DNA of 64,000 bases from Hyphomicrobiales bacterium (GCA_900472605.1 UCJD01000013.1:1-64000), one strand, 5' to 3'. Shown: positions 50,664-59,891, counted from the stretch's first letter. The notes: generated from the letters alone by a model not told the origin. Numbers and translations are program-made.

Positions 50664-51875
50664 ATGGCCAAGAAGAAAGTCGCAATGCTCACGGCAGGAG
50701 GCCTTGCGCCTTGCCTCTCTTCGGCCGTCGGCGGATTGATCGAACGCTATAGCGATATCGCTCCCGATCTCGAACTCATCGCCTACCGCTCCGGCTACCA
50801 GGGCGTGCTTCAGGGCGACAGCATAAAGATCACGCCTGAGATGCGCGAGAAGGCCTATCTGCTGCACCGTTACGGCGGCTCGCCGATCGGCAACAGCCGC
50901 GTCAAGCTGACCAACGCCGCAGACTGCGTCAAGCGTGGACTCGTGAAGGAAGGCGACAATCCGCTCAGGGTCGCGGCCGAGCGCCTGGCCAATGACGGCG
51001 TCAGCATTCTTCACACGATTGGCGGCGACGACACCAACACGACCGCGGCCGACCTCGCCGCCTATCTCGCCGCCAACGGCTACGACCTGACGGTCGTGGG
51101 CCTGCCGAAGACCGTCGATAACGACGTCGTTCCGATACGCCAGTCGCTCGGCGCCTGGACGGCGGCCGAAGTTGGCGCGCATTTCTTCGACAATGTCAGC
51201 AACGAGCAGACCGCCGCCCCGCGCACCCTCATCATCCACGAAGTCATGGGCCGCCACTGCGGCTGGCTGACGGCGGCGACCGCACGTGCCTATCTGAAGC
51301 GCACCCGCAACAACGAATATGTTGATGGCATGATGACCAATGCCGGCATGAAGAGCATCGACGCGGTTTATCTGCCCGAAACGCTCTTCGACCTCGAAGC
51401 GGAATCGGCGCGCCTGAAGGAGATCATGGACCGCACCGGCCATGCGACGGTCTTCGTCTCGGAAGGCGCTTGCCTCGACGCCATCGTCGCCGAGCGCGAG
51501 GCAGCCGGCGAAACCGTCAAGCGCGACGCCTTCGGCCACGTGAAGATCGACACCATCAACGTCGGCGGCTGGTTCCAGAAGCAGTTCGCGAGCCTCTTGA
51601 ACGCCGAACGTTCGCTGGTTCAGAAATCCGGCTACTTCGCCCGTTCCGCCCCCGCCAACGGCGACGATCTGCGTCTGATCCAGAGCATGACCGACCTCGC
51701 CGTCGAGAGTGCGCTGAACAAGGTCTCTGGCGTCACCGGCCACGACGAAGGCCAGAACGGCAAGCTGCGCACCATCGAATTCCCCCGCATCAAGGGCGGC
51801 AAGGCTTTCGACACCTCGGTCAAGTGGTTCGCCGAAGTCATGGACGAGATCGGCCAAAAATACGAGGACGCATGA
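50664..51875 (+). CDS. pfp: Pyrophosphate--fructose 6-phosphate 1-phosphotransferase
   Basis: A 403-residue phosphofructokinase. GGDDTNTTA at about residues 119-127 has Asp where ATP-dependent enzymes have Gly, the mark of PPi use. PKTVDNDV carries the second PPi-type motif, and HEVMGRHCGWL is the fructose-6-phosphate site. The enzyme makes the step reversible, so it can serve glycolysis and gluconeogenesis. GCGGAGG precedes the ATG. It is probably monocistronic or followed weakly by the LysE gene 59 bases on. Confidence 0.95.
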   Translation: MAKKKVAMLTAGGLAPCLSSAVGGLIERYSDIAPDLELIAYRSGYQGVLQGDSIKITPEMREKAYLLHRYGGSPIGNSRVKLTNAADCVKRGLVKEGDNPLRVAAERLANDGVSILHTIGGDDTNTTAADLAAYLAANGYDLTVVGLPKTVDNDVVPIRQSLGAWTAAEVGAHFFDNVSNEQTAAPRTLIIHEVMGRHCGWLTAATARAYLKRTRNNEYVDGMMTNAGMKSIDAVYLPETLFDLEAESARLKEIMDRTGHATVFVSEGACLDAIVAEREAAGETVKRDAFGHVKIDTINVGGWFQKQFASLLNAERSLVQKSGYFARSAPANGDDLRLIQSMTDLAVESALNKVSGVTGHDEGQNGKLRTIEFPRIKGGKAFDTSVKWFAEVMDEIGQKYEDA

Positions 51876-51934
51876 TTGACGCAAGCGAGATATGATGTCT
51901 TTGCTTGCTCTCTAATGAATGAGGAGGAGATTCC

Positions 51935-52570
51935 ATGTCGCTCGAAGCTTGGCTGGCATTTGCTGCCGCATCGGCAATCATGCTGGCTATCCCAGGGCCG
52001 ACGATCCTCCTCGTCGTATCTTATGCGCTCGGCCACGGCCGCAAGACAGCCTTTGCGACCGTGAGCGGCGTGGCGCTCGGAGATTTCACCGCGATGACGG
52101 CATCGCTCTTCGGCCTCGGCGCGCTTCTGGCGGCGTCAGCCACGCTGTTCACCGTTCTGAAGTTCATCGGCGGCGCCTATCTGATCTGGCTCGGCATCAA
52201 GCTTTGGCGGGCGCCGATCATATCAGGACCGATGGCCGACAATGACAATCTCCCCGAGGAAAAATCGCTGAAGATCTTCCTCCACGCCTATGTGGTGACC
52301 GCGCTCAACCCGAAGAGCATCGTGTTCTTCGTGGCCTTCGTGCCGCAGTTCTTGAATCCTGCGCTTCCCTTCTTCGGTCAGATGCTGGTCATGGAAGCGA
52401 CCTTCCTGGTGCTGGCGACCATCAACGCCTCCACTTACGCGCTTGCCGCGCATGCCGCGCGAGGCCTGATTCGCAAGGCCGCCGTGCAGCGCGCGGTCAA
52501 TCGCACGGGCGGCACATTGCTGATTGCAGCCGGCGCCGTGACCGCCGGATATCGGCGCATCGCCGCCTGA
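51935..52570 (+). CDS. LysE/RhtB family amino acid exporter
   Basis: A 211-residue six-helix membrane protein. The family signature is AIMLAIPGPTILLVVSYALGHG, where the Pro-Gly-Pro in helix 1 is conserved, then FIGGAYLIWLGIKLWR. These proteins export amino acids such as homoserine, threonine or lysine; the substrate is unknown. GAGGAGGAG lies about eight bases upstream of the ATG. Confidence 0.88.
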   Translation: MSLEAWLAFAAASAIMLAIPGPTILLVVSYALGHGRKTAFATVSGVALGDFTAMTASLFGLGALLAASATLFTVLKFIGGAYLIWLGIKLWRAPIISGPMADNDNLPEEKSLKIFLHAYVVTALNPKSIVFFVAFVPQFLNPALPFFGQMLVMEATFLVLATINASTYALAAHAARGLIRKAAVQRAVNRTGGTLLIAAGAVTAGYRRIAA

Positions 52571-52718
52571 AAATCGTAAGTTACCGACCGCGAAAAGCGC
52601 GAGAAATTTTCCGTGGGTTGCCGCAAAGCAACGAATAGGTTAATTGGCAATTCAGGGCTTAAGGTTTTTGGTAACTTTTGACGCTGCCGGGGTGGCGCGT
52701 TTTCACGAGAGTGAGAGT

Positions 52719-53633
52719 ATGGCAGCGATCGGTATTTCCGGCTTTAAACGCAATCTCATCGTATCCACGATGCTGTGCTGCGTTGCTGCTGGCTGCTCGA
52801 GCGTCGAATATACCTCCCAGGCAGATTTGATGGCCAAACAGGTCGTCGTCCCCACCCCTAAGCCCGGCGAAGACGCAATGTTCGCAGCCATTCCCGCAGG
52901 CGAAGGCACGCCGGAAACGCAGATCGGCGGCGACCAGACCGCTCCATCCGTGGCAACCGCCGCAATGCCGGCAGTCGATTCGGCGCAGCAGACCACCCAG
53001 TTGCAGCCTGCCGCTTACGGCCAGATTCCGCTGACGCCGGAGATGACCGCGATCCAGTCCGTGGTGCCGACACCGCGACCAGGCGCGCCGTCGACCGAAC
53101 TCGCCTTCGCCGCCAGCCCGCAGAACAACGCCATTGCCGCCCTTTCGGCGATCGACACCACACCGCATTCGATGATGGACTACGGCTTCGACACGTCGGG
53201 CCCGATGGACCCGCCGACCGCGCCGCCGATGTTCGGCGACAATGACAGCGACGACGATGGCGCACCGACGGTAGAGAAGAGCGCGATCACCAAGATCATC
53301 GATAAATATTCGCAGATCTACAAGGTTCCCGCGACGCTTCTTCACCGCGTCGTTCATCGCGAAAGCCGGTACAACCCGAAGGCCTACAACAAGCGCGGCT
53401 ATTTCGGCCTGATGCAGATCAAGTATAACACCGCAAAGTCGATGGGTTACGACGGCCAGCCCGAGGGCTTGTTCGACGCCGAAACCAACATCAAATATGC
53501 CGCGAAGTATCTTCGAGGCGCATGGCTGGTGTCCGACAACAGCGAAGACAACGCCGTCAGGCTCTACGCCCGCGGCTATTATTACGACGCCAAGCGCAAG
53601 GGCATGGACGACATCGCCCACGGCAACTACTAA
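52719..53633 (+). CDS. Lytic transglycosylase, probable lipoprotein
   Basis: A 304-residue protein. The N-terminus has a hydrophobic stretch and a probable lipobox VAAGC (weak at the -3 position) at about residue 25. A long Pro/Ala/Thr-rich linker with two copies of a VVPTP-(K/R)-PG motif follows (about 40-180). The C-terminal Slt domain has VVHRESRYNPKAYNKRGYFG with the catalytic Glu, LMQIKYNTAKSMGYDG and NIKYAAKYLRGAW. It is related in layout to the transglycosylase at 47880 but with a much longer linker. ATG 52719 is preferred over the open frame upstream. Confidence 0.87.
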   Translation: MAAIGISGFKRNLIVSTMLCCVAAGCSSVEYTSQADLMAKQVVVPTPKPGEDAMFAAIPAGEGTPETQIGGDQTAPSVATAAMPAVDSAQQTTQLQPAAYGQIPLTPEMTAIQSVVPTPRPGAPSTELAFAASPQNNAIAALSAIDTTPHSMMDYGFDTSGPMDPPTAPPMFGDNDSDDDGAPTVEKSAITKIIDKYSQIYKVPATLLHRVVHRESRYNPKAYNKRGYFGLMQIKYNTAKSMGYDGQPEGLFDAETNIKYAAKYLRGAWLVSDNSEDNAVRLYARGYYYDAKRKGMDDIAHGNY

Positions 53634-53674
53634 GCCTTATAGCCTCTTAAGCCCGATAGCCTTTAACGTCCCTA

Positions 53675-55063
53675 TTATGCTGGATCGGCCGAGGCCGATC
53701 GGGTCGGCGGCGGCAGCTTCGCCAATATCTCCTTCAGCAGAATTTCGGGCCGGTATCTGAGCCAGCTCGGTGTCAGGCCGAGCCTGACCATGACGAGACT
53801 GGCCGACGGCACGATCACCATGCTCTGCCCGTCATGCCCTTCCAGCCAGAAGGCGTCGTCCGGAATGCCGGTCTCCCCGCTCCTGCCGCTGCCGGGCGGG
53901 CGAAGCCAGGACTGACCACGCGAATACATGCCGCCGGATGATGCCGTCGGCGTGCGCATCATGCTCATGAAGCTCTCGGGCAGCAATCGCTCGCCGTTCC
54001 AGACTCCGTCCTGCAGCAAGAACTGCCCGAACCGGACCCAATCGCGCGCCGTAGCATAGAGATAGGAACTGCCGGCGAAGGTTCCCCGCGCATCGACCTC
54101 GAACACCGCACTCGACATGCCGAGCGGATCAAAAAGCGCCGTCCTCGGATAATCGATCGCCTGCTTCTCGTCGCCAAGGCGATCCATCCAGATGCGGGAG
54201 ATCAAAACGGAGGTTCCGCTGGAATAGTTGAACTGCGTGCCGGGATCATCGTCGAGAGCAAGGCTTGCCGGCAGCGCCGTCTGATCCGCGTCGAGATAGA
54301 GCATGCGCGTGACGTCAGCCACGGTGCCATAATCTTCGTTGAACCTCAGGCCGCTCTCCATCCCAAGCAGCTGCCCAAGCGTGATCTGCGACCGCCTGTC
54401 GTCGCGCCATTGCGCAAACAGCCCGGCATCCTCGGCGCCGATCTTGCCGTCGAGCATCAGCCGACCGACAAGCGCCGCATTGACCGTCTTGGTCATCGAC
54501 CAGCCGATCAATGGCGTCTGCGGCCCGAAACCCTTACCGTAGTTTTCCGCGACGATCTTGCCGTCATGCACGACAACCACGGCGCGCATGTGTTCCCCCG
54601 TCAATGTCGGGTCGGCCAGCAGCGCCGAGATCGCCGCATCGGTTTCGATCGGCAGGACGGCTGCATCCTGTGGCGGCTTCGCGGCGACCGGCTCGGGCAC
54701 CGCCTTTCTTGCGGCGGCGAAATCGCCATCCGGCACGGCCGTGCAGCCGAGACCATCGCGATAGATCGCATAATTGGCGGCAAACAACCCGAGCATGCGC
54801 GCCGTCACCTGCTTGCCGGCTTCATCGACATGAACCCGAATCAAACGGAGCAAGGGATTTCCGGGCGCCTGGACGTCTTCGGCAAGCACGGCATTCGCGT
54901 CGCGCCCGGCCAGGAACACATTCGAGCAGACGATCTTCGCCGCATAGCCGTCGCCGATCCTGAGCAGCTCCGGCGGCTTCACGTAAAGCCAGCCAGCGCC
55001 CGCGACGACGATGACGGCAACACCCGTAGCCGCCGCCTTCAAGATGCGCAGAACGCGTCCCAT
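53675..55063 (-). CDS. Membrane-anchored serine hydrolase of the beta-lactamase class C fold
   Basis: A 462-residue protein with an N-terminal signal anchor (about residues 11-30) and an unusual 130-residue region before the catalytic domain. The nucleophile motif is S-x-x-K in GWSMTKTVNAAL, and the Tyr motif is FNYSSGTSVLI. HDGQSMVIVPS near the C-terminus is the likely third element (HxG variant). It may be an esterase, peptidase or penicillin-recognising enzyme. GGAGGGGTG precedes ATG 55063. It is divergent from btaA. Confidence 0.85.
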   Translation of the reverse strand: MGRVLRILKAAATGVAVIVVAGAGWLYVKPPELLRIGDGYAAKIVCSNVFLAGRDANAVLAEDVQAPGNPLLRLIRVHVDEAGKQVTARMLGLFAANYAIYRDGLGCTAVPDGDFAAARKAVPEPVAAKPPQDAAVLPIETDAAISALLADPTLTGEHMRAVVVVHDGKIVAENYGKGFGPQTPLIGWSMTKTVNAALVGRLMLDGKIGAEDAGLFAQWRDDRRSQITLGQLLGMESGLRFNEDYGTVADVTRMLYLDADQTALPASLALDDDPGTQFNYSSGTSVLISRIWMDRLGDEKQAIDYPRTALFDPLGMSSAVFEVDARGTFAGSSYLYATARDWVRFGQFLLQDGVWNGERLLPESFMSMMRTPTASSGGMYSRGQSWLRPPGSGRSGETGIPDDAFWLEGHDGQSMVIVPSASLVMVRLGLTPSWLRYRPEILLKEILAKLPPPTRSASADPA

Positions 55064-55177
55064 GAGCACCCCTCCCCAGCCAATAAAGAAACAGGAAAAT
55101 TGCCCTTTAGAAAGCGCCGTCAAGTCCCGCCCGCTCCCAATTGCGCGAGGCACCCGCAGCCCGGCCGCCCACAGGAG

Positions 55178-55195
55178 ACGTCATCAAACTGTAGT
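55178..55195 (+). promoter_or_regulatory. Pho-box-like site upstream of btaA
   Basis: ACGTCATCAAACTGTAGT matches the 18-base PhoB consensus of two CTGTCAT heptamers around a 4-base spacer at about 12 of 18 positions. Both GTCAT and CTGT cores are in register. It lies about 48 bases before the btaA start. btaAB is under PhoB control in Sinorhizobium, which makes the match plausible. Confidence 0.45.
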
Positions 55196-55242
55196 GCCCC
55201 CGCGTTAAACGCCCTGAACGCTAAATGTTGAGAGACTCACTT

Positions 55243-56487
55243 ATGACGGAATTTGCACCGGATGCCGGCTTCCGCAAGAACCGGAAACTCAAGGCAGCTC
55301 TTCTCCGCCACAAGGCCTTTTCGAAAGAGGGTCTGTCCGAACGTCTTTTCGGGCTGCTCTTTTCCGGCCTCGTCTATCCGCAGATCTGGGAAGACCCCGA
55401 TCTCGACATGCAGGCGATGGAGCTCGAGCCGCATCATCGCATAGTCACGATCGGCTCCGGCGGCTGCAACATGCTCGCCTATCTCTCTAAGAGCCCAGCT
55501 TCGATCGATGTCGTCGATCTCAACCCGCACCATATCGCGCTGAACAAGCTGAAGCTTGGTGCCTTCCGCCACCTTCCTGCTCACGCCGATCTCGTTCGCT
55601 TCCTGGCAAGACCCAACCAGTCCGCCAACAGCCAGGCCTTCGATCGCTTCTTGTCGGCCAATCTGGATGAAGCGACCAGCAATTACTGGAACGGCCGCAA
55701 GTTCGGCCGCCGTCGCGTCACCGTCTTCGACCGCAACATCTACAAGACGGGCCTGCTCGGCCGCTTCATCGGCGCCGCCCACCTCCTCGCCCGTGTCCAC
55801 GGCGTCGACCTCACCGGCATTGCCAAGGCGAAGACGCTGGAAGAGCAGCGCCAGCTGTTCGACGAGAAGATCGCACCCCTGTTCGAAAAGCCTGTCGTGC
55901 GCTGGATCACCAGCCGCAAGAGCTCGCTCTTCGGCCTCGGCATTCCGCCGCAGCAATATGACGAGCTCGCAAGCCTCGCCGCCGACAATTCGATCGCGCC
56001 GGTTTTGCGTCACCGCCTGGAAAAGCTCACCTGTCATTTCCCGATGCAGGCAAACTACTTCGCCTGGCAGGCCTTCGCCCGCCGTTATGCCGATGAAGGC
56101 GAAGGTCCGCTGCCGACATACCTGAAGGCGGAGCACTATGAGGCGATCCGCGCCAATGTCGACCGCGTCAGCGTTCACCACGCAAGCTTCACCGAACTGC
56201 TCGCCGGCGAGCCGGCCGCCTCGCGCGACCGCTACATCCTGCTCGACGCGCAGGACTGGATGACGGACCAGCAGCTGAACGACGTCTGGTCGGAAATCTC
56301 CCGCACCGCCCGTGATGGCGCCCGCGTGATCTTCCGCACCGCCGCCGAAAAGAGCATCATCGAAGGCCGCCTGTCGCCTGCCATCCGCGACCAGTGGACC
56401 TATCTCGAGGACCGCTCGCTCGAACTGACAGCGCTCGACCGCTCGGCGATCTACGGCGGCTTCCACATCTATGTGAAGAAGCCATGA
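55243..56487 (+). CDS. btaA: BtaA, SAM:diacylglycerol 3-amino-3-carboxypropyltransferase
   Basis: A 414-residue protein (DUF3419 family) that makes diacylglyceryl-homoserine from diacylglycerol and SAM, the first step of betaine lipid (DGTS) synthesis. RIVTIGSGGCNMLAYLS and VVDLNPHHIALNKLKL form the SAM-binding part. LVYPQIWEDPDLDMQAM near the N-terminus is the family hallmark. ATG 55243 has TGAGAGA upstream; ATG 55225 would add six residues. It overlaps btaB by four bases. The lipid replaces phospholipids when phosphate is scarce. Confidence 0.93.
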   Translation: MTEFAPDAGFRKNRKLKAALLRHKAFSKEGLSERLFGLLFSGLVYPQIWEDPDLDMQAMELEPHHRIVTIGSGGCNMLAYLSKSPASIDVVDLNPHHIALNKLKLGAFRHLPAHADLVRFLARPNQSANSQAFDRFLSANLDEATSNYWNGRKFGRRRVTVFDRNIYKTGLLGRFIGAAHLLARVHGVDLTGIAKAKTLEEQRQLFDEKIAPLFEKPVVRWITSRKSSLFGLGIPPQQYDELASLAADNSIAPVLRHRLEKLTCHFPMQANYFAWQAFARRYADEGEGPLPTYLKAEHYEAIRANVDRVSVHHASFTELLAGEPAASRDRYILLDAQDWMTDQQLNDVWSEISRTARDGARVIFRTAAEKSIIEGRLSPAIRDQWTYLEDRSLELTALDRSAIYGGFHIYVKKP

Positions 56488-57170
56488 GCCGCGTGGAGAT
56501 GAGTGAAGTCGAGACGCGCCCGACTGCTCCCTCGGAAAACCATGCCGACCTGATGGACGGCATGTACCGCTACCAGCGCCACATCTACGATCTGACGCGC
56601 AAATACTACCTGCTCGGCCGCGACCAGACGATCCGCAACCTGGACCTCAAGCAGAACGCCACGCTGCTCGAAGTCGGCTGCGGCACCGGCCGCAATCTGG
56701 CGCTGGCCCACCGGCACTTCCCGCAGGCAAGGCTCTACGGCCTCGACATCTCGCAGGAGATGCTGATCTCTGCCCGCAAGACCTTCGCGGGCCTTGCAGC
56801 CTCTGCCGATTTCCGCGTCGCCGACGCCACCGCCTTCAAGGCAGAGGAATTCGGCACGGATGGATTCGATCGCGTGATGATCTCCTACGCGCTGTCGATG
56901 ATCCCCGATTGGGAGCGTGCGATCGACGCCTCGCTGGCCGCTGTCACACCCGGCGGCCAGCTCCACATCGTCGATTTCGGCCAGCAGGAGGGCCTGCCCG
57001 GCTGGTTCCGCGCTCTGCTGCGCTCCTGGCTGAACAAATTTCACGTCACGCCGCGCGCGACGCTGCGCGACGTCCTGCAGGCCAAGGCTGACCAGGAAAA
57101 TGCCCAGCTGATCTTCAAGACCATCGGCGGCGGCTATGCCTGGCGGGCAATTATAATTAAGGCCCGCTAA
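56484..57170 (+). CDS. btaB: BtaB, diacylglyceryl-homoserine N-methyltransferase
   Basis: A 228-residue SAM-dependent methyltransferase that adds three methyl groups to diacylglyceryl-homoserine to give DGTS. The N-terminal MYRYQRHIYDLTRKYYLLGR and motif I LLEVGCGTGRNLALAHRHF fit BtaB. DRVMISYALSMIPDWERAI is motif IV. ATG 56484 overlaps the btaA stop (ATGA). The frame is open 30 codons further up, within btaA. Together btaAB are sufficient for DGTS synthesis in bacteria. Confidence 0.93.
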   Translation: MSRVEMSEVETRPTAPSENHADLMDGMYRYQRHIYDLTRKYYLLGRDQTIRNLDLKQNATLLEVGCGTGRNLALAHRHFPQARLYGLDISQEMLISARKTFAGLAASADFRVADATAFKAEEFGTDGFDRVMISYALSMIPDWERAIDASLAAVTPGGQLHIVDFGQQEGLPGWFRALLRSWLNKFHVTPRATLRDVLQAKADQENAQLIFKTIGGGYAWRAIIIKAR

Positions 57171-57300
57171 TATTTAGCTTGAAACTAACCGATTTTTTAC
57201 GTTGATATGGAAAATAGAGAGGGCATCTACCTGCTGGGCACGTCAATTCGAAGGTCAGGCTGTGGGGCGACAAGATCATTCTGTTCAAGACGGAACACCC

Positions 57301-58098
57301 ATGCGCCGGCTCCTGTTTTGCGTATTGCCCCTGGCCATCATGCTCGCTGGCTGCACCTCGTCAGGCTATGACTACCTCTCCACCGCCTCGATAAAGCCGA
57401 AGATGCGCTTCGAGGACACTGATCCGCAGGATTTCGGCCCGAAGCATCCGCAGCAGAACGCCATCCACGGCATCGACATCTCCAAGTGGCAGGGCGATAT
57501 CGACTGGCAGACGGTGCGCAAGTCAGGCGTCGCCTTCGCCTTCATCAAGGCGACCGAGGGCAAGGACCGCGTCGATTCGCGCTTCAATGAATACTGGCAG
57601 GAAGCCCGCCAGGTCGGCATTCCGCATGCCCCCTATCATTTCTACTATTTCTGCTCCTCGGCCGACGAGCAGGCCGACTGGTTCATCAGCAACGTGCCGA
57701 AGGAATCCATGAAGCTGCCGCCGGTGCTCGATGTCGAGTGGAATGGTGAATCCAAGACCTGCCGCACGCGACCCGATCCGGAAACCGTGCGCTCGGAGAT
57801 CAAGCGCTTCATGGACAGGCTCGAGGCCTATTACGGCAAGCGCCCGATCATCTATACCTCGGTGGATTTCCATCGCGAAAACCTCGACGGCTATTTCCAG
57901 GACTACCACTTCTGGGTCCGCTCGGTCGCCAAGCATCCCGAAGTCACCTATGCAAACCGCCGCTGGGCTTTTTGGCAGTATACCTCGACCGGCGTCATTC
58001 CCGGCATCAAGGGCCCGACTGACATTAACGTGTTCGCGGGCTCTGCGAAGAACTGGAATAACTGGGTAGCGTCTGTATCCAAGGATAGGAATTCTTAG
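57301..58098 (+). CDS. GH25 lysozyme-like lipoprotein
   Basis: A 265-residue glycoside hydrolase family 25 protein. The signal peptide ends in the lipobox MLAGC (residue 18). The GH25 domain starts HGIDISKWQGDIDWQTVRKS, with AFAFIKATEGKD, the catalytic pair in LDVEWNGES (D-x-E) and WAFWQYTSTGVIPGI near the C-terminus. It would cut the MurNAc-GlcNAc bond from the periplasmic face. ATG 57301 is preferred; the upstream open frame lacks a signal peptide. It is followed by another transglycosylase 82 bases on. Confidence 0.9.
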   Translation: MRRLLFCVLPLAIMLAGCTSSGYDYLSTASIKPKMRFEDTDPQDFGPKHPQQNAIHGIDISKWQGDIDWQTVRKSGVAFAFIKATEGKDRVDSRFNEYWQEARQVGIPHAPYHFYYFCSSADEQADWFISNVPKESMKLPPVLDVEWNGESKTCRTRPDPETVRSEIKRFMDRLEAYYGKRPIIYTSVDFHRENLDGYFQDYHFWVRSVAKHPEVTYANRRWAFWQYTSTGVIPGIKGPTDINVFAGSAKNWNNWVASVSKDRNS

Positions 58099-58180
58099 TA
58101 ACGTCGCGCTTTCTTTCTTGCTTCTGTCACAATCATTTGGGACATCGACAGCAATTCAAGCAATGACGAGGATACACTCC

Positions 58181-59431
58181 ATGCACCGCACGCCTGCTAG
58201 CCGTTCTGCGCTCGCTCTCCTCCTTGCCGCTGGTCTGGCGACCGGCGCTGCAGCGCAAACACCGGCCCCGGCCGCACCGGCCGGTCAGGCACCTGCGACG
58301 ACCGCCGCACCTGCTGTCGCCTGCGACGGCGATCTCTCGACCTTCCTCGCCGGCGTCAAGGCCGAGGCGATCGCTGCGGGCGCATCCGCCGAAGCCGCCG
58401 ACAAGGCGCTTGCCGGTGCTGCGATCGACCCGAAGGTGCTGAGCCGCGACCGCGCCCAGGGCGTCTTCAAGCAGACATTCCTCGAATTCTCGCAGCGCAC
58501 CGTCAGCCAGGCCCGCCTCGACATCGGCCGCCAGAAGATGAAGCAGTTCGCCGACGTATTCGCCCGCGCCGAACAGGAATACGGCGTGCCGGCAGGCGTC
58601 ATCACCGCCTTCTGGGCGATGGAGACCGACTTCGGCGCCGTGCAGGGTGATTTCAACACCCGCAACGCGCTGGTAACGCTCGCCCACGACTGCCGCCGTC
58701 CGGAGCTCTTTCGCCCGCAGCTGATCGCGCTGATCGAGATGGTAGAGCACGGCGACCTCGACCCCGAGACCAACACCGGTGCCTGGGCCGGCGAAATCGG
58801 CCAGGTGCAGATGCTGCCGCGCGACATCATCGCCTACGGCATGGACGGCGATGGCGACGGCCATGTGCGCCTGAAGCAGAGCGGCCCCGACGCCATCCTG
58901 ACCGCCGCCAAGTTCATCCAGCATCTCGGCTTCCAGAAGGGCCAGCCCTGGCTGCAGGAAGTCACCCTTCCCGAAAGCCTCCCCTTCGAGAAGTCGGGCC
59001 TCGGCGGCACGATGACAGCAGGCGAATGGTTCGCGCTCGGCGTCAAGCCGCGCAACGGCGACGTGAGCTTCGGCTCGCTGCGCGGCGATCTCGTCCTGCC
59101 GCAGGGCCGCCTCGGACCTGCTTTCATTGCCTATCCGAACTTCGGCATCTATCTCGAGTGGAACAAGTCGTTCATCTACACGACCTCGGCCGCTTATTTC
59201 GCGACCCGCCTCTCCGGCGCCGAACCCTATCTCAAGGGCACGCCCGAACAGGGCCTGACCAACGACCAAATGAAGGAACTGCAGACCAAGCTCGACACGA
59301 TGGGCCACGACGTCGGCGCCATCGACGGCATTCTTGGCTCCGGCACTCGCGTCGCCATCCAGAAGCAGCAGCAGCGCCTCGGCATGCCGGCCGACGGCTG
59401 GGCGACGCCTGCCCTTCTCAACGCGCTGTGA
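58181..59431 (+). CDS. Lytic murein transglycosylase, MltB family, with C-terminal peptidoglycan-binding domain
   Basis: A 416-residue exported protein (signal peptide about 1-27, ending GAAAQ). An Ala/Pro linker is followed by the GH103 domain: ITAFWAMETDFGAVQGDFNT with the catalytic Glu, WAGEIGQVQMLPRDIIAYG and GPDAILTAAKFIQHLG. A C-terminal PG_binding_1 domain (LQTKLDTMGHDVGAIDG) ends the protein. ATG 58181 has GAGGA eight bases upstream, so the farther starts are rejected. It ends in its own terminator. Confidence 0.92.
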   Translation: MHRTPASRSALALLLAAGLATGAAAQTPAPAAPAGQAPATTAAPAVACDGDLSTFLAGVKAEAIAAGASAEAADKALAGAAIDPKVLSRDRAQGVFKQTFLEFSQRTVSQARLDIGRQKMKQFADVFARAEQEYGVPAGVITAFWAMETDFGAVQGDFNTRNALVTLAHDCRRPELFRPQLIALIEMVEHGDLDPETNTGAWAGEIGQVQMLPRDIIAYGMDGDGDGHVRLKQSGPDAILTAAKFIQHLGFQKGQPWLQEVTLPESLPFEKSGLGGTMTAGEWFALGVKPRNGDVSFGSLRGDLVLPQGRLGPAFIAYPNFGIYLEWNKSFIYTTSAAYFATRLSGAEPYLKGTPEQGLTNDQMKELQTKLDTMGHDVGAIDGILGSGTRVAIQKQQQRLGMPADGWATPALLNAL

Positions 59432-59463
59432 GCGCCAGCGAGAGCGCTGAAAACGACGAGACA

Positions 59464-59490
59464 AGCCGGGCCAAGCGCCCGGCTTTTTCG
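59464..59490 (+). terminator. Terminator after the MltB-type gene
   Basis: The stem AGCCGGGC / GCCCGGCT has a 5-base loop and is followed by TTTTT. Confidence 0.85.
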
Positions 59491-59749
59491 TTTTCCGATT
59501 TGATGAACGTTTTCAGCGGCCTGAGCGATGCCTGCAAACCGCCACAGGCGTAAATGGCAGGTCGCCCTATTTTACGCTCCGTTAAAATGTGTGAATATTT
59601 TTTCGGCCGGTTTTCTCATTGAGATTCAGCGACGTAGCTTTTGTCACCGACGGGAGATGTGACATTTTCGCCGCAACGCAGCAAAAAAACAACTTTCCAA
59701 CCGCCACAGTCCGGACATATTATAAGCTTGTTAACGCGAGGAGACAGAC
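59491..59749. other. Intergenic region ahead of the 25-residue membrane peptide gene
   Basis: No longer gene is seen. An inverted repeat TGTCAC / GTGACA with 11 bases between is at 59642-59664, a possible operator. AT-rich promoter-like DNA follows at about 59712-59735 (ACATATTATAAGC). Confidence 0.5.
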
Positions 59750-59827
59750 ATGGGACTGACACGATCCTTGAATGTCCTTTTGATCGGTGCGGCGTTTCTA
59801 TTCGTGCTGTCGATGCTTTTCATCTGA
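59750..59827 (+). CDS. 25-residue single-span membrane peptide
   Basis: The ORF starts at ATG 59750 with GAGGAG six bases upstream and ends at TGA 59825. The peptide has a short basic N-terminus (MGLTRSLN) and a hydrophobic helix from about residue 9 to the end (VLLIGAAFLFVLSMLFI). It sits alone between terminators at 59464 and 59892. Such short single-span peptides often tune a membrane protein or toxin activity, but none is known here. No homology could be tested. Confidence 0.6.
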   Translation: MGLTRSLNVLLIGAAFLFVLSMLFI

Positions 59828-59891
59828 CACTGGATGCCGCTTCAAACGGACTATGCCGAACCTCCTGAATAGCGAAGAGTTCATGACATGG

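Noticed and set aside
50577..51884. 435-codon minus-strand frame opposite pfp
   Set aside because: Antisense shadow; pfp has the full set of phosphofructokinase motifs.
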